This document shows, piece by piece, positions 8,586 to 17,013 of a stretch of 32,971 nt of DNA (positions are counted from its first letter, which is position 1; the number at the start of each line of letters is the position of its first letter). The translations under genes were made by a program, and so were the position numbers. Under the pieces are notes generated by a model, which searched no databases, was not told the DNA's origin, and saw only the letters and a program-made list of their open reading frames with translations. Source of the DNA: Chara braunii. Taxonomy: Eukaryota; Streptophyta; Charophyceae; Charales; Characeae. The stretch is taken from the NCBI GenBank assembly GCA_003427395.1, contig BFEA01000784.1, positions 356,698 through 389,668 of the forward strand. The letters run 5' to 3'.

Positions 8586-9568
8586 GCCGTAGTGTCGCTG
8601 GGAGATGATGTTGCCGACCTCTTGAAAACCATCCATAGAGGGTGGATCTTGCGATCGTTGCTTGGGGAAATCATCATGTTCCGGTGGCGTGAAAAGAGCG
8701 AACTTGGCGCAATGAAAGATCGGGTAGACGGGCAAGTGGGCGGGCACCTAAATGACAAATGAAGGTCCTTCGGGTGCATCCTTAGCGGGTGCCACAATCG
8801 GCCAGGGCCCCATCCATTTTGGGAGGAGCTTGCGAGAGATATCTTGCTCGAGGCTGAATTCTGCAGCAGAGACCCATACGAGGTTGCCGGCGCGTAATGG
8901 ACAAGGAAGACGCAGGCGATTGGCCTGTTGGCTCATCCGTTGCTGCGTCTTTGCCATCTGGTCGCATGCCTTGACAAGTAGCTTTTGCATTCGATGCAAG
9001 AAAAGAAGATGGTTGTCGCTCTCTGTCGTCCTTGCAATGATGGTGTCCAACGACGAAGTGACTGGCGAGCCGTGCTCGAACTCAAAGGGTGACATCCCGA
9101 TAGCCGGATGAATGGATGAGTTGTATGCCAACTCGACTTCCGGCAGCCGCTCAACCCAATCCTTTTGGTCGGGGCGGATGAGAGTGCGAAGGAGAACCTG
9201 TGCGGTTCTGATGCCCTCTCTCAGTTTGGCCATCGGTTTGGGGGTGGCGAGCCGAACTCGGCTTGAGAGATGAGTCCCATCGTTTGATGAGCGCCAACCA
9301 AAAATCAGACATGAACACAGACGATTTCCTTAGGGTAAACCTTGGTTCGAATCCAACCGGCGTAGAGAACCTCGGCCAATTCCGGTGCCTTGGCATGATA
9401 GCGGCAAGGCAAGAACATGGCGAACTTGGTGAGTCGGTTGACCACCATGAGAATCCCATCCACACTGGTCTTGTGCTTGGGGAACAAGTCACACTGAAGC
9501 ACAAGCACTGAGGCCGAAAACTGAATGCCGGAACTCAGCTCGAGTCCGGTCTTAAGTACCAGACTCAA
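8526..9568 (-). pseudogene. pol: Integrase and chromodomain-like remnant of element 2
   Basis: Three frames join to give a gypsy integrase. Residues KTSVDGILMVVNRLTKFAMF start near 9475. The region round the second catalytic Asp is deleted at about 9315: the frame reads PKEIVCVHV and ends, and the next recognisable piece is SDFWLALIKRW in another frame. The Glu region DGQTER is present (Glu codon 9218-9220). Near 9205 an extra base shifts the frame to AQVLLRTLIRPDQKDW, which stays open to a TAG at 8748-8750. The same frame then continues through VYPIFHCAKFALF to EYLVHFAYRTHKADC and a second stop. The first integrase Asp is not visible, so only one of three DDE residues survives. It is clearly inactive. 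Confidence 0.88.
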
Positions 9569-9631
9569 GTTGAGTCCCGAGGGCAGAAGTGCAATTTGCC
9601 TCGGGGCTGAACTGAAAATCTAAGGTCTGAG

Positions 9632-9642
9632 CCTGGGCGCCA
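9632..9642 (-). other. Candidate primer-binding site of element 2
   Basis: On the minus strand the sequence is TGGCGCCCAGG, three bases after a candidate LTR end (CCGACA). TGGCGCC starts occur in several plant gypsy primer sites, but the following bases do not match tRNA-Asp, so the primer tRNA is undetermined. A second GGGCGCCA on the plus strand lies about 55 bp away, so the motif alone is weak. Confidence 0.35.
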
Positions 9643-9645
9643 AAA

Positions 9646-9784
9646 TGTCGGATGGCACCAAGTATCGAAATTGGAAAGTGCCACAGGAGGGATTTGAGAA
9701 CGGGCGCCAACTGCAAAGGGTGCCGACAGTCAGGAACCGAAGATTAGAGACTCAAGGGATCCAGCCCTGGCTGAGTCTGTAACA
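9646..9784 (-). other. Candidate short LTR (139 bp) between PPT-like and PBS-like motifs
   Basis: On the minus strand the segment begins TGTTACAGACTCAGCC and ends GCCATCCGACA, which are canonical TG and CA ends. The purine-rich AGAGAGAGGGGATAG immediately precedes it and TTTTGGCGCC follows it. A unit flanked by both a polypurine tract and a primer site would be a shared or junction LTR. No second copy occurs in the window, so the call is tentative. Confidence 0.3.
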
Positions 9785-9901
9785 CTATCCCCTCTCTCTG
9801 AAAGGCAACGTCCCGACTGCCAAAGACCCAATGAACAATTGTGAAGGACGGGACGGGGCCGATCACTGGTCGGAAAGGAAAGGGGGAGTAATCTAAGTAT
9901 G

Positions 9902-10160
9902 GAGGTTCTACATGGATGAGGGAATCAATGCTAAAGTAACAGGGTAATCCTATTGAGGTTCTACAAGAGTGATGGAATCAATGCTCAATTAACAGGGTAA
10001 TCCTATTGAGGTTCTCCAGGGATGAGGGAATCAATGCACATCTAACAGGGTAATTCTATTGAGGTTCTACAAGGGTGAGGGTAGCAATGTTCATGTAACA
10101 AGGTAATCCTATTGAGGTTCTACAAGTAACAGGGCACTCCTATTGGTGTTCTACAAGGTT
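9902..10160. repeat. Minisatellite, 53-bp period, about five units
   Basis: The box GAGGTTCTAC recurs at 9902, 9955, 10008, 10061 and 10114, exactly 53 bp apart. A truncated unit starts near 10145. Each unit also contains GGGAATCAATGC-like and AACAGGGTAATCCTATT-like words. Units differ at several bases, so the array has been evolving in place. It has no coding potential across units and lies between gypsy elements 2 and 3. Confidence 0.95.
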
Positions 10161-10828
10161 ATACGTTGTCAGGTTTGAGGAAAAAAAATAAAATTGTTCA
10201 ATCCCCAAGTGCTGGGGTGTCTGAGGGGTTTGGGAAAACAACGTCTTAGGTCTGTAACAAAGTGTCAAAAGCGAAAAAAATGTAGAGGAAGGTCTTGGAG
10301 GGTGTTGCAGAAGTGGTGGTGAGGAAGCAGTCTTCAACAGTTTTGTGATGTAGACGGCGAGGGCTTCAGCTTGATTGTCGCAGTAGCAGGTTGCGTCCAG
10401 TACAATATCTGATGATGAGGTCTGATCCAGATAGCAGGTCGTAGACTGATCTTGATGTCCATGTCAGAGGTGCTGCTCCAAAAGTTTGTGAGTCCAAGGT
10501 GTCGGCGAAAGGGAACGGCATGGTGGCCAACCAGCTGTCTTATCTCCTCGTACTGAGCTACAACATGTTATCGTCCTCGTGCGCTTGCCATTAGATGCAT
10601 TATCGTCGGCGACGCGCAGGGGCCACATGTAGGACTTGGACAAGAGGGACAAAGATGTGGCAGAGGACAGATGGGAGAACGGGGCGAGATGGAGGCAAGA
10701 GCGGATCAGATAGAGGGAGGTCAAGGGGCAAGGGTTTTGTTGGGTACAGGGGATGTGTGTAGTGCAGGGAGGCAGGGTTGACGCAGGGTTTAGGCGGGGC
10801 TTAGGCAGGGCTTAGGTATAGTGGGTAG
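10161..10828. other. No gene; expected 3' LTR side of element 3, not demonstrable
   Basis: This is where the 3' LTR of the minus-strand chromovirus should lie, directly beyond its chromodomain stop. I see no clear polypurine tract or TG start. A short imperfect repeat of GGGCTTAGGCAGGGCTTAGG occurs near 10796-10816. Nothing else is recognised. Confidence 0.4.
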
Positions 10829-11112
10829 CTAGGATATAGGATGGGCGCGATCATAGGCGCGAACGAGTTTCATGGCATTCTTAAGATTAGCAAGAGGTTC
10901 CCATGTGGATTCTTCGTCAAGGTATCCCGTCCATTTAACTTTGTATTCTCTGATTGGTTCAGGGTGGTTAGAAACCTAAGTAGTTCTTCGTCCTATGATG
11001 GCTTCGACGATGAATTCAAGGCATGTGGGTAACATGATTGGGGGAGGTCTAGGATATGGGCGGTCAGCGAATTGGGGTGGGGATTCATGGTATTCTTTTA
11101 GGCATTCTACGT
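10829..11112 (-). pseudogene. Chromodomain of element 3
   Basis: In a frame different from the integrase above it, the minus strand reads a linker with a poly-proline stretch. It then gives EFIVEAIIG, an in-frame TAG at 10975-10977, and EYKVKWTGYLDEESTWEPL followed by NLKNAMKLVRAYDRAHP, ending at 10829. This is a textbook chromodomain: the aromatic/tryptophan pattern VKW...TWEP and the C-terminal helix are all present. In chromoviruses it is fused to the integrase C-terminus and is thought to guide insertion towards modified histones. Here it is cut off from integrase by a frameshift near 11112, and the TAG splits it. Sequence identity to the family is otherwise good. Confidence 0.88.
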
Positions 11113-12461
11113 GGAAGATGGTAGACACAACTCATGTCAGGGGGGAGTTGGAGTTTGTAGTTGACGGGGGAGGTTTGTTCAATGATGGGGAAGGGTCTGA
11201 GCCACTTGTTCGAGAGTTTCTTGGACAAGCCGTGTTCGGGTTCAAAGCGTTTGGCAGAGAGCCAGACTTTGTCCCCTTTTTTAAATGCCACGTCACATTT
11301 GTGTTTGTTAGTCTTGTTGGCTTGTTGTTCTTGTGTTCGTTCAAGGGCTTCGGTGGCTTCTCTGAGGAGTCTGTTCATTGTTTCTACCCATTCATTGAGA
11401 GAAGGGCAGGGGGTGGAGGGGTTAAGTTGGGAAGGAAGCAAAAAGTCATAGGGCAAGCGAGGATGGTAGCCAAGGTAGAGGTAGAATGGGGGCATGCCAG
11501 TGGAGGGACAAACGACGTTGTTGTCAGCGATCTTGGCGACTGTGAGCAACTGGTCCCAGTCGTGTTGGTGTGGATGACAATACTTCCGCATGATTCTTCG
11601 GAGAGTATCATTCATCTTCTCAGTTTGTCCATCAATCTGGGGGTGGAATGCAGTGTTGTACTTGAGCGTGGTTCCATATGTTGTGAAGAGGTGTTTCCAG
11701 AATTGTGAGACGAAGCAGGGATCACGGTCACTGATGATGTTCTCGAGGAGGCCGTGATGGTGTGCGACATGATCAAAGAAGAGAGTGGCGATGTCTTTGG
11801 CGTTGTGCGAAGTAGTGCAAGGGATGAAGTGTGCGTGTTTAGTCAAGCAACAGACGATGACATAGATGTAGTCATGGCCACGGTCAGTCTTGGGTAGACC
11901 GCACACGAAATCCATAGAGATGGACTGCCACCGGTGAGTGGGAATAGGCATGACTGACTGTAACTTGTCGAGTTTGGCCCGGTTCGAAGCGTTGACGGTT
12001 TGACATGTGGGGCATGAGCGAATGTAAGCTTTGACGTCGGCGAGTAGGGAAGGCCAACAGAAGTAGCGGGAGATGGTGTCGAAGGTGTTTTGGAACCCGA
12101 GGTGTCCCACAGTCTTGCCGTCGTCGTGCTCGGCCAAGAGCTGGGTACGGAGGCCACGTGTGTTTGGAATGCAAAGTCGGTGAGTGCCTTTGGTGTCGTA
12201 AAGAAGTTGGTCGTGAAGGGAGTAGTCAGGGACTAGGTCGAGGTCACAAAGTTTGTTATAGGCAGTTGAGAAATCCGGGCAAGAGAGGTAGCCTTGGGTG
12301 CAGCGGTGGTGAAGTGGTGGGAGGAGTCGGATATGAGTCATGGTGGCATAGACTTTTTTGGAGGGCTTGTGGTCGGGGCGTCGAGAGAGGGCATCGGCAA
12401 CGCGGTTGCTTTTTCCAGGGGTGTGGCAAATGGTGAATGTGATCCAGGCAAGAAAGTCTAA
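11085..12461 (-). CDS. pol: Integrase of element 3, long open frame
   Basis: The frame is open from 12461 to the stop at 11085. Its first residues, LDFLAWITFTICHTPGK then NRVADALSRRP, are the end of RNase H, so this is part of a polyprotein; the ATG at 12341 is simply the first Met (418 residues from there). The zinc module is complete: H in LAEHDDGKTVGHLGF, then CPTCQTVN. The DDE triad is complete: SMDFVCGLP, ISDRDPCF and DGQTEKMN. A GPF-like segment follows as KWLRPFPIIEQ, with Arg where Gly is usual. The last 14 residues (from YHLPRRMP) are out of frame relative to the family, and the true continuation is the chromodomain in the next frame. It would join retroelement cDNA to chromosomes, but without an intact upstream polyprotein, expression is doubtful. 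Confidence 0.9.
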   Translation of the reverse strand, partial: LDFLAWITFTICHTPGKSNRVADALSRRPDHKPSKKVYATMTHIRLLPPLHHRCTQGYLSCPDFSTAYNKLCDLDLVPDYSLHDQLLYDTKGTHRLCIPNTRGLRTQLLAEHDDGKTVGHLGFQNTFDTISRYFCWPSLLADVKAYIRSCPTCQTVNASNRAKLDKLQSVMPIPTHRWQSISMDFVCGLPKTDRGHDYIYVIVCCLTKHAHFIPCTTSHNAKDIATLFFDHVAHHHGLLENIISDRDPCFVSQFWKHLFTTYGTTLKYNTAFHPQIDGQTEKMNDTLRRIMRKYCHPHQHDWDQLLTVAKIADNNVVCPSTGMPPFYLYLGYHPRLPYDFLLPSQLNPSTPCPSLNEWVETMNRLLREATEALERTQEQQANKTNKHKCDVAFKKGDKVWLSAKRFEPEHGLSKKLSNKWLRPFPIIEQTSPVNYKLQLPPDMSCVYHLPRRMPKRIP

Positions 12462-12670
12462 CTAGGGCTTGATGTGGCGTGATATCTTTCTTAGTGAGGA
12501 TAGAGGAGACGATGGTGTTGTCCGTGCGGATGGTGAAGTATTGTTTGTCGAGGTACGGGCGCCAGACTTTGAGGGCGTGGATCACGACGAGGAGTTCCTT
12601 CTCGTTGGAGGGGTATTTCATCTCCGCGGGAAGGAGCTTCTTGCTAGCGAAGGTACGCGCCGGGTGGAGC
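12462..12670 (-). pseudogene. pol: RNase H fragment of element 3
   Basis: The minus strand reads ARTFASKKLLPAEMKYPSNE, then KELLVVIHALKVWRPYL and FTIRTDNTIVSSILTKKD. The catalytic Glu region (NEKELL) and one Asp (RTDN) are present. The N-terminal DAS-type Asp segment is missing, having been removed by the deletion that also takes the end of RT. Near 12462 a frameshift and TAG separate this piece from the LDFLAW continuation that is fused to integrase. The identification rests on the motif order and its position between RT and integrase. Confidence 0.85.
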
Positions 12671-12707
12671 CTCGGGGTGGGTGGGGGAGTCTTTGATCGA
12701 GGGGGCC

Positions 12708-13300
12708 TCAGAGGTATCGCAAGGGAAGTGTTGCGATAGGACGGCTCTCATCAAGGTAGACGACGACACGAACTTCGAGGAGGTCGCGGAAGATGTGATT
12801 CATGGTGGACTGGAATGCGGCGGGGGCGTTGGTGAGTCCGAAGGGCATCACGAGGATCCCGTAGTGCCCGAAGCGAGAACGGAATGCGGTCTTGTGGGTG
12901 TCCTCCTCGCGGATGCGGATTTGGTGGAAGCCACTGCGGAGGTCAATCTTGGTAAAATATTTGGCTCCACGGAGGCGATCAAGAAGCTCGGAGATCCGAG
13001 ATAGGGAGTACTTGTTCTTCATCGTGATCCGATTCAAGGCGCAGTAGTCTATGCACATCCTTAGTTTTGAGGTTCCGCCTTTCTTTACGAAAAGGCAGCT
13101 TGTATCGAAGGGGGGGGAGCTTGGCTTAATGAATCCTTTTTCAAGGAGTTAATTGAGTTGGCGCTTCATTTCTTCGGCTTCCGGGACAGAGAGTTGGTAT
13201 GGAGGGCGGGACAACAGAGAGTGGTCGGGTTCCACATCAATGGCATGAGATACACCACGATCCGGGGGAATCCGGCAGGCAATGACTCGGGAAAAACGTC
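12708..13300 (-). pseudogene. pol: Reverse transcriptase of element 3, truncated at the active site
   Basis: The minus strand gives a pre-RT segment (FKDVFPESLPAGFP, EAEEMKRQLN), an in-frame TAA at 13149-13151, and [18 protein letters not shown]. From [15 protein letters not shown] at 13058 it runs through motif A with [11 protein letters not shown], motif B with [13 protein letters not shown], and VVVYLDE. The second Asp of YxDD is replaced by Glu at a deletion junction near 12749, after which the frame reads unrelated residues to the stop at 12708. The thumb, connection and early RNase H are gone, so about 150-200 residues are missing. An enzyme cut at YxDD cannot polymerise. Confidence 0.92.
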
Positions 13301-13357
13301 TTTGAACTCGTTGAGGATGGAGGTGACGGCGGGGTCGGAGGGGGGAGCTTGATCGGG

Positions 13358-14130
13358 TTAGTTCATAGGGAGAAAATCCTCAGGACGTTCACGATCAAGG
13401 ACAAAGCAGTAGTAGGTGGAGTCGAGGTTGTGAAGGGCCATGTGGAGAAACTGGTGGGGAGTGACAGAGTTTTGGGAGACAGGGTGGGGGAAATAAGGGA
13501 TGTCGATGGGCGTGTCGGGGAGGTTGGTGAGGCGGAAGAAGTTGGGGTGGAACGCGTATGGTATGTAGTGGTCCAGCCAAGGTATTTCCGAAACGATGTC
13601 GCGCAAGTGCATGACATCGAATGAGACCTGACTGCGGAGGGTTCCAACAGTCATGGTGGTCTCGGGAACCGTGCGGTCTACTACGCCGGCGGTGTCTTTG
13701 TCCCCTAGATGAATGGTAATCGGGCAATCGTAACCGGTAGAGGTGAGACCGGCTTGTCGGACACACGCGTCACTGATAAAGTTATCGGTAGCTCCAATGT
13801 CAAGGAGGGCCCGTTGGTTGTAGACGCACCAAGGGTGGCAACGATAAACTTGAGGTGGAAGGGAGATGAGTAGGCGGTGGAGATGATGGCGTTGAGGCAG
13901 CGTTGTTTGGTGCCTAATCTGACCAGCTGATCGTGTCGGGCTTGTTCCTTAACAACATCAGAGAAGGTGACGGAGGATGGATTCGGGAGAAGGGTGGAGG
14001 AACATGTACCAGCGGGAGCGACACCAGGTGATGCTTGGGGATCGTCCGGTGGGAAGTGCGTCACCAAGGAAGGGGGGGGCAGACGAACTGTCAGTGTCAA
14101 CTGGGCCATCGGTGGAATAGAGGTTATCAC
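13358..14130 (-). pseudogene. Protease region of element 3
   Basis: One frame (14130 to about 13818) encodes the gag-protease linker with VTFSDVVKEQARHDQLVRLG and FHLKFIVATLGA. A one-base shift near 13818 leads to the frame carrying ALLDIGATDNFISDACVRQA, a retropepsin active site at 13793-13801. It continues to the 13358 stop through DVMHLRDIVSEIPWLDHY, equivalent to the family's second conserved block. The active-site triplet reads Asp-Ile-Gly, whereas retropepsins have Asp-Thr/Ser-Gly. A single ACT-to-ATT type change would explain it and would be expected to impair activity. Confidence 0.8.
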
Positions 14131-14197
14131 GGATGGGATGGCCGGCAGACTAGTCGTTAGTGCTGGGTCTCGTTCGTGGGTATTCTTGGGACAATGT

Positions 14198-15980
14198 TCA
14201 AGTGGAGGAGGGACCGGAAGTGGCGGATGGTAGGGTCGCGGAAGTGGCGGGTCGGGGAACCGTGGACCTGGGTGCCTGACTTGTGAATTGTTTGGCCTTT
14301 TGACAGTTTGGCTGTTGATCGCCTAACTGTCGGCACCGGAAACATCCACCCTTAGCTTTGAGGTAGGTTCGCTCCTCCGATGCGAGTTTCGTGAGACGGG
14401 TTGGGTGGGTGTTTATAGGAGGACGGGTGCGTTCTCTCTTTTCCATCCACATAAGGTGGATGGCGGAGAGTTCGTCAGAGGAGAGCGATGTGGTGTCTAG
14501 TGGATCGGAGAGGATGTCGGGGTCGGGGGCGGAGAACTCGTCCGAGGAGGCAAAGAGAGAGGTTTCGTTGGCGATGTTATGAAAGAATCGTGGGCGGGGT
14601 GGAGCGGATGTGAGTGCGTCCTTGTACGGGGTGAGGAATTTGTCTAGGTGAATGGCGTGGTTGAAGAGATCGGAGAGGGACATCGCGAGGTCGTGGACAA
14701 GGGTGGTGGCGAGGTCCTTGCGGCATCCTCGTTTGAAGCGGGAGACGAATGCGGCATCGCTAACGTAGTCAAGGGGGATGTGTTGCCGCAACGCACAGAC
14801 GTATTGGACAAAACGGTCGGTCGGGCCGTTTTGTCGAAGGTGACAAAGTTGCTCAAAGTAGTCATCGACCGTCTTTTGCGGTCGGAATGTGCACGTGATG
14901 AGGTTGGCCCACTCGAGGAAGGAATGGGGTTTCGCGTTTGCTTGTTGGCGGTTAGCTCAGTGTACCACCAACGAGAGGTGCCCTCATACAACCTCGTGCT
15001 GGCAATAGGGAGCGAGTGTGTGATAGGGACGTTGTGGACGGAGAAGGTGTCGTAGAGTTTGCTGAGGAAGACGAAGACGTCCTCGTGGGGAAGACCGGTG
15101 AAGGGGGGGATGTCCATTGATCGGAAGGATGGGGGAATGTTAGCCGTTAAGGATGTTGTGGCGGAGAGGGTGTTGAAATCAAGTTTGGGTGCGGAGGACG
15201 GTACCCGGGTGAAATCGGTGGTGGGGTTGGTCGGGAGGAGTGCGGACGGAGGAAGTATTGGAACGGTGGGGCCGACGGGTTGGGATGTGGGGGTGATCTG
15301 TGTATAGGTGGGGAGGGTGGAAGGGATAGTGGATGAAGTCATGAGAGGTTTTGACTGGGGGGGAACTGTCGATGACTGCGTGATGGTGGGGGTCGTTGTC
15401 TTGTGCGGTGGGATGATTGTGGTGGAGGTGGTGGTGGATGAAGGCGGTTGTGTGGATGACGTGCTAGAGGAGAGGGCGGTGGATGGCGGAGGATAGGGGA
15501 AGGGTGGTGGAACTTTGGGGTGGGGTGGGGTGGGGTGGGGTGGGGGGGGGGGGGGGGGCACGTGGTGGTGACGATCTGGATGGTGGGGGAGGTTTGTTGT
15601 TGTTCAACGGTGGTCATCCGTTGGGAAAGGCTGCAAAGGGATGCTTGGAGGGAGTCGAGGGTGGCTTGCATGGTGGTCATGACTCATGAGGGAGAGGATG
15701 GTGGAAGAGTCAACGGGGACTGCCTGGGTGGCAGCCTGTTGACCAACGACTTCGCGACGGAGGCTATCAACGGACTGGTGTTGATGGAGGACATATTGCT
15801 AGATTCCTCGGCCATCGCAAAGGGAATGGTCGCGGTGGTGGTGGTTGCCGGAGAAGTGGGCGGTGATGAAGTGGAGGCAGCTGCAGCGGCGGTAGCAGCA
15901 GCAGCGTGAGCAGCGGCGCGCTGAGAGTTCTTGGTTGGGCGTGGCATGCCCGGGGGGGGAGGTTGGAGGCTTTTAGTCAC
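14198..15980 (-). pseudogene. gag: gag of element 3 (coiled coil, capsid, zinc knuckle)
   Basis: The ATG at 15980 begins an Ala/Thr/Pro-rich N-terminus. After a TGA at 15684-15686 the same frame reads MTTMQATLDSLQASLCSLSQ, a short heptad-like coiled coil. A homopolymer near 15541-15558 shifts the frame into a Pro/Ser/Thr-rich linker. The capsid follows: ALLPTNPTTDFTRV, NIPPSFRSMDIPPFTG, HEDVFVFLSKLYDTF, SRWWYTELTANKQ. A second shift near 14938 leads to FLEWANLITCTFRPQKTVDD and FVSRFKRGCRKDLATTLV. The nucleocapsid knuckle (14303-14344) has the CX2C and final Cys, but its His is Asp (codon 14318-14320). The same family recurs at 20973-21965. Confidence 0.85.
15517..15559 (+). other. G-rich tract (GGGGT repeats plus long G run)
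   Basis: The plus strand has five or more GGGGT units followed by an unbroken G run of about 16 bases. It lies within the proline-rich gag linker of element 3, which reads Pro-rich from the opposite strand. Such a tract can form a G-quadruplex and is also prone to length errors, and it sits exactly where the gag frame changes. Confidence 0.85.
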
Positions 15981-16690
15981 GAAACAAAGAATTAATTGAT
16001 TGTTTCTAAGAATAATTGGTGATATTCAAAAAGTTATTTTGCAGGAATTTTACAAAAAGATGTTAAAATTTTGAAAAAGGGTGATTAATTTCGAATAAAG
16101 AGATAAATTCAGTCGTGAACTAGGCTACCAGAGTGGCCCGGGGCCACTTGCCCGGTCGGGCCAAAAAACAATTAAAAAAATACAAAATAAAAATATTTTT
16201 TAACTTTGTCTTTTATTTTAAATTTGATAAAGAATTTTGATGTAACCTGAGGCAAAAGTTTTTCAGTTTATTTTTTTGCATAACATAGTTTTTTTTTTCG
16301 GATTTTTTTGAAATNTTCTTTTTTTTTTTTTTGCTAGGACCTTCCCTGGTCCTTTTAGAGCTGGGCCGTCTGGAAAAATAGGATGACCCAGGCGGCCCGG
16401 CTGGTAGCCTAGGTCGTGAATTAAATGAATTTAGTCGAAATTAATTCAGGAGTTCAAAATGACATTTTCAAAAGAAAGTACTTCCGAAAAAGGAATTTCG
16501 AAAGAGAATTTCGAAAAAGTATTGCAAAAAAGAATTAATTAATCATGATGTATTTTCAAATTTCAAGAAAAAAATCGAAAATAAATTTTATGAATTAAAA
16601 TATACGAGAAAAGGAATTAATTAAAATTGTTTTCGAATTTTGAAAAATAAATGTTGAAAAATAATTAATTAATTTGAATGTATTTCCAGC
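15981..16690. other. AT-rich island with repeated TTAATTAA words, hosting a MITE
   Basis: Outside the MITE this stretch is strongly AT-rich. The word AATTAATT recurs near 15991, 16461, 16534, 16615 and 16660, and GAAAA/TTTTC runs are frequent. No protein is encoded. It is upstream of gag of element 3 and so should include that element's 5' leader or LTR, but no primer site is visible on the minus strand. Confidence 0.6.
16120..16412. mobile_element. Non-autonomous DNA transposon (MITE), hAT-like, 293 bp
   Basis: The ends are perfect 12-bp terminal inverted repeats: CTAGGCTACCAG at 16120-16131 and CTGGTAGCCTAG at 16401-16412. Weaker GC-rich complementarity continues inwards (GTGGCCCGGGG against CGGCCCGG). 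The element is flanked by an exact 8-bp direct duplication GTCGTGAA (16112-16119 and 16413-16420). The interior is AT-rich and encodes nothing. An 8-bp target duplication is the hallmark of hAT transposases, though P and Merlin elements can also give 8 bp. An N lies at 16315. It would need a transposase supplied elsewhere. Confidence 0.9.
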
Positions 16691-17011
16691 TTGGAGGAGT
16701 GGGAAGAATGGGAAGAAGGTGAGGAACCGGAAGAGGTCGAAGGAATTGAGGAGGAACCCGATGGTAGATGGAGGAAGAGAGTGCCTCCACAGGGGAGAGG
16801 AGCGGAAGTCAGCCCGCCAGCTGAGATGCCGCCTAAGGCCGCACGGGGGAACTGTTCACGGCAGCCGGTCTTCCCGCTATCCTCACTGGTGGAGCCTGAA
16901 AGGAGAGGTAGAGGGCGGTCTAGGAAGAAGGAAGCTTCGTCGCTCATTGTTGACCCATGGAATGGGGCACCGTGCTCCGCTGACTTTTGTACAGAGCAAG
17001 CTTTAAGGTAG
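16691..17011 (+). pseudogene. Acidic N-terminal segment, possibly of the Penelope-like element
   Basis: A 106-codon frame starts with a run of Glu/Trp/Gly-rich residues (MEEWEEWEEGEEPEEVEGIE). A basic, Pro/Gly-containing middle and a charged region with ERRGRGRSRKKEA follow. It has no catalytic motif I recognise. It ends at TAG 17009-17011, three bases before the ATG of the SAP-like piece, which lies in another frame. It may be the start of the Penelope-like ORF or an unrelated low-complexity frame. No function is assigned. Confidence 0.35.
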
Positions 17012-17013
17012 CT

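Larger units (their letters stand above)
8259..9642 (-). mobile_element. Ty3/gypsy retrotransposon 2, internally deleted
   Basis: Reading the minus strand, a TGGCGCC-type primer site (9632-9642) is followed by about 140 bp of leader. Then, with no gag, protease, RT or RNase H between, comes the integrase core, the integrase C-terminus, a chromodomain-like tail, a polypurine tract and an LTR start. Roughly 3-4 kb of normal internal sequence is therefore missing. The LTR next to the primer site starts TGTTACAG on the minus strand, while the one after the polypurine tract starts TGTATCAT, so the two ends may come from different families. Confidence 0.75.
10829..15980 (-). mobile_element. Ty3/gypsy chromovirus (element 3), nearly full internal region
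   Basis: On the minus strand, gag (15980-14198), protease, RT, RNase H, integrase and a C-terminal chromodomain follow in chromovirus order over 5.15 kb. Decay is uneven. Gag has an in-frame TGA, a frameshift in a C/G homopolymer and a second frameshift. RT is cut at its catalytic YLD, with the rest of RT and the first part of RNase H deleted. The chromodomain is frameshifted and has a TAG, while integrase is open for 459 codons. LTRs could not be delimited; the AT-rich island after 15981 would contain the 5' side. Confidence 0.93.

Noticed and set aside
9345-9365. GGTTCGAATCC resembling a tRNA B box
   Set aside because: It lies inside the integrase coding remnant of element 2 (reads GWIRTK on the minus strand) and has no tRNA context.
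9901-10160. Regular repeats considered as a CRISPR array
   Set aside because: Whole 53-bp units are similar with no unique spacers, and the context is eukaryotic.
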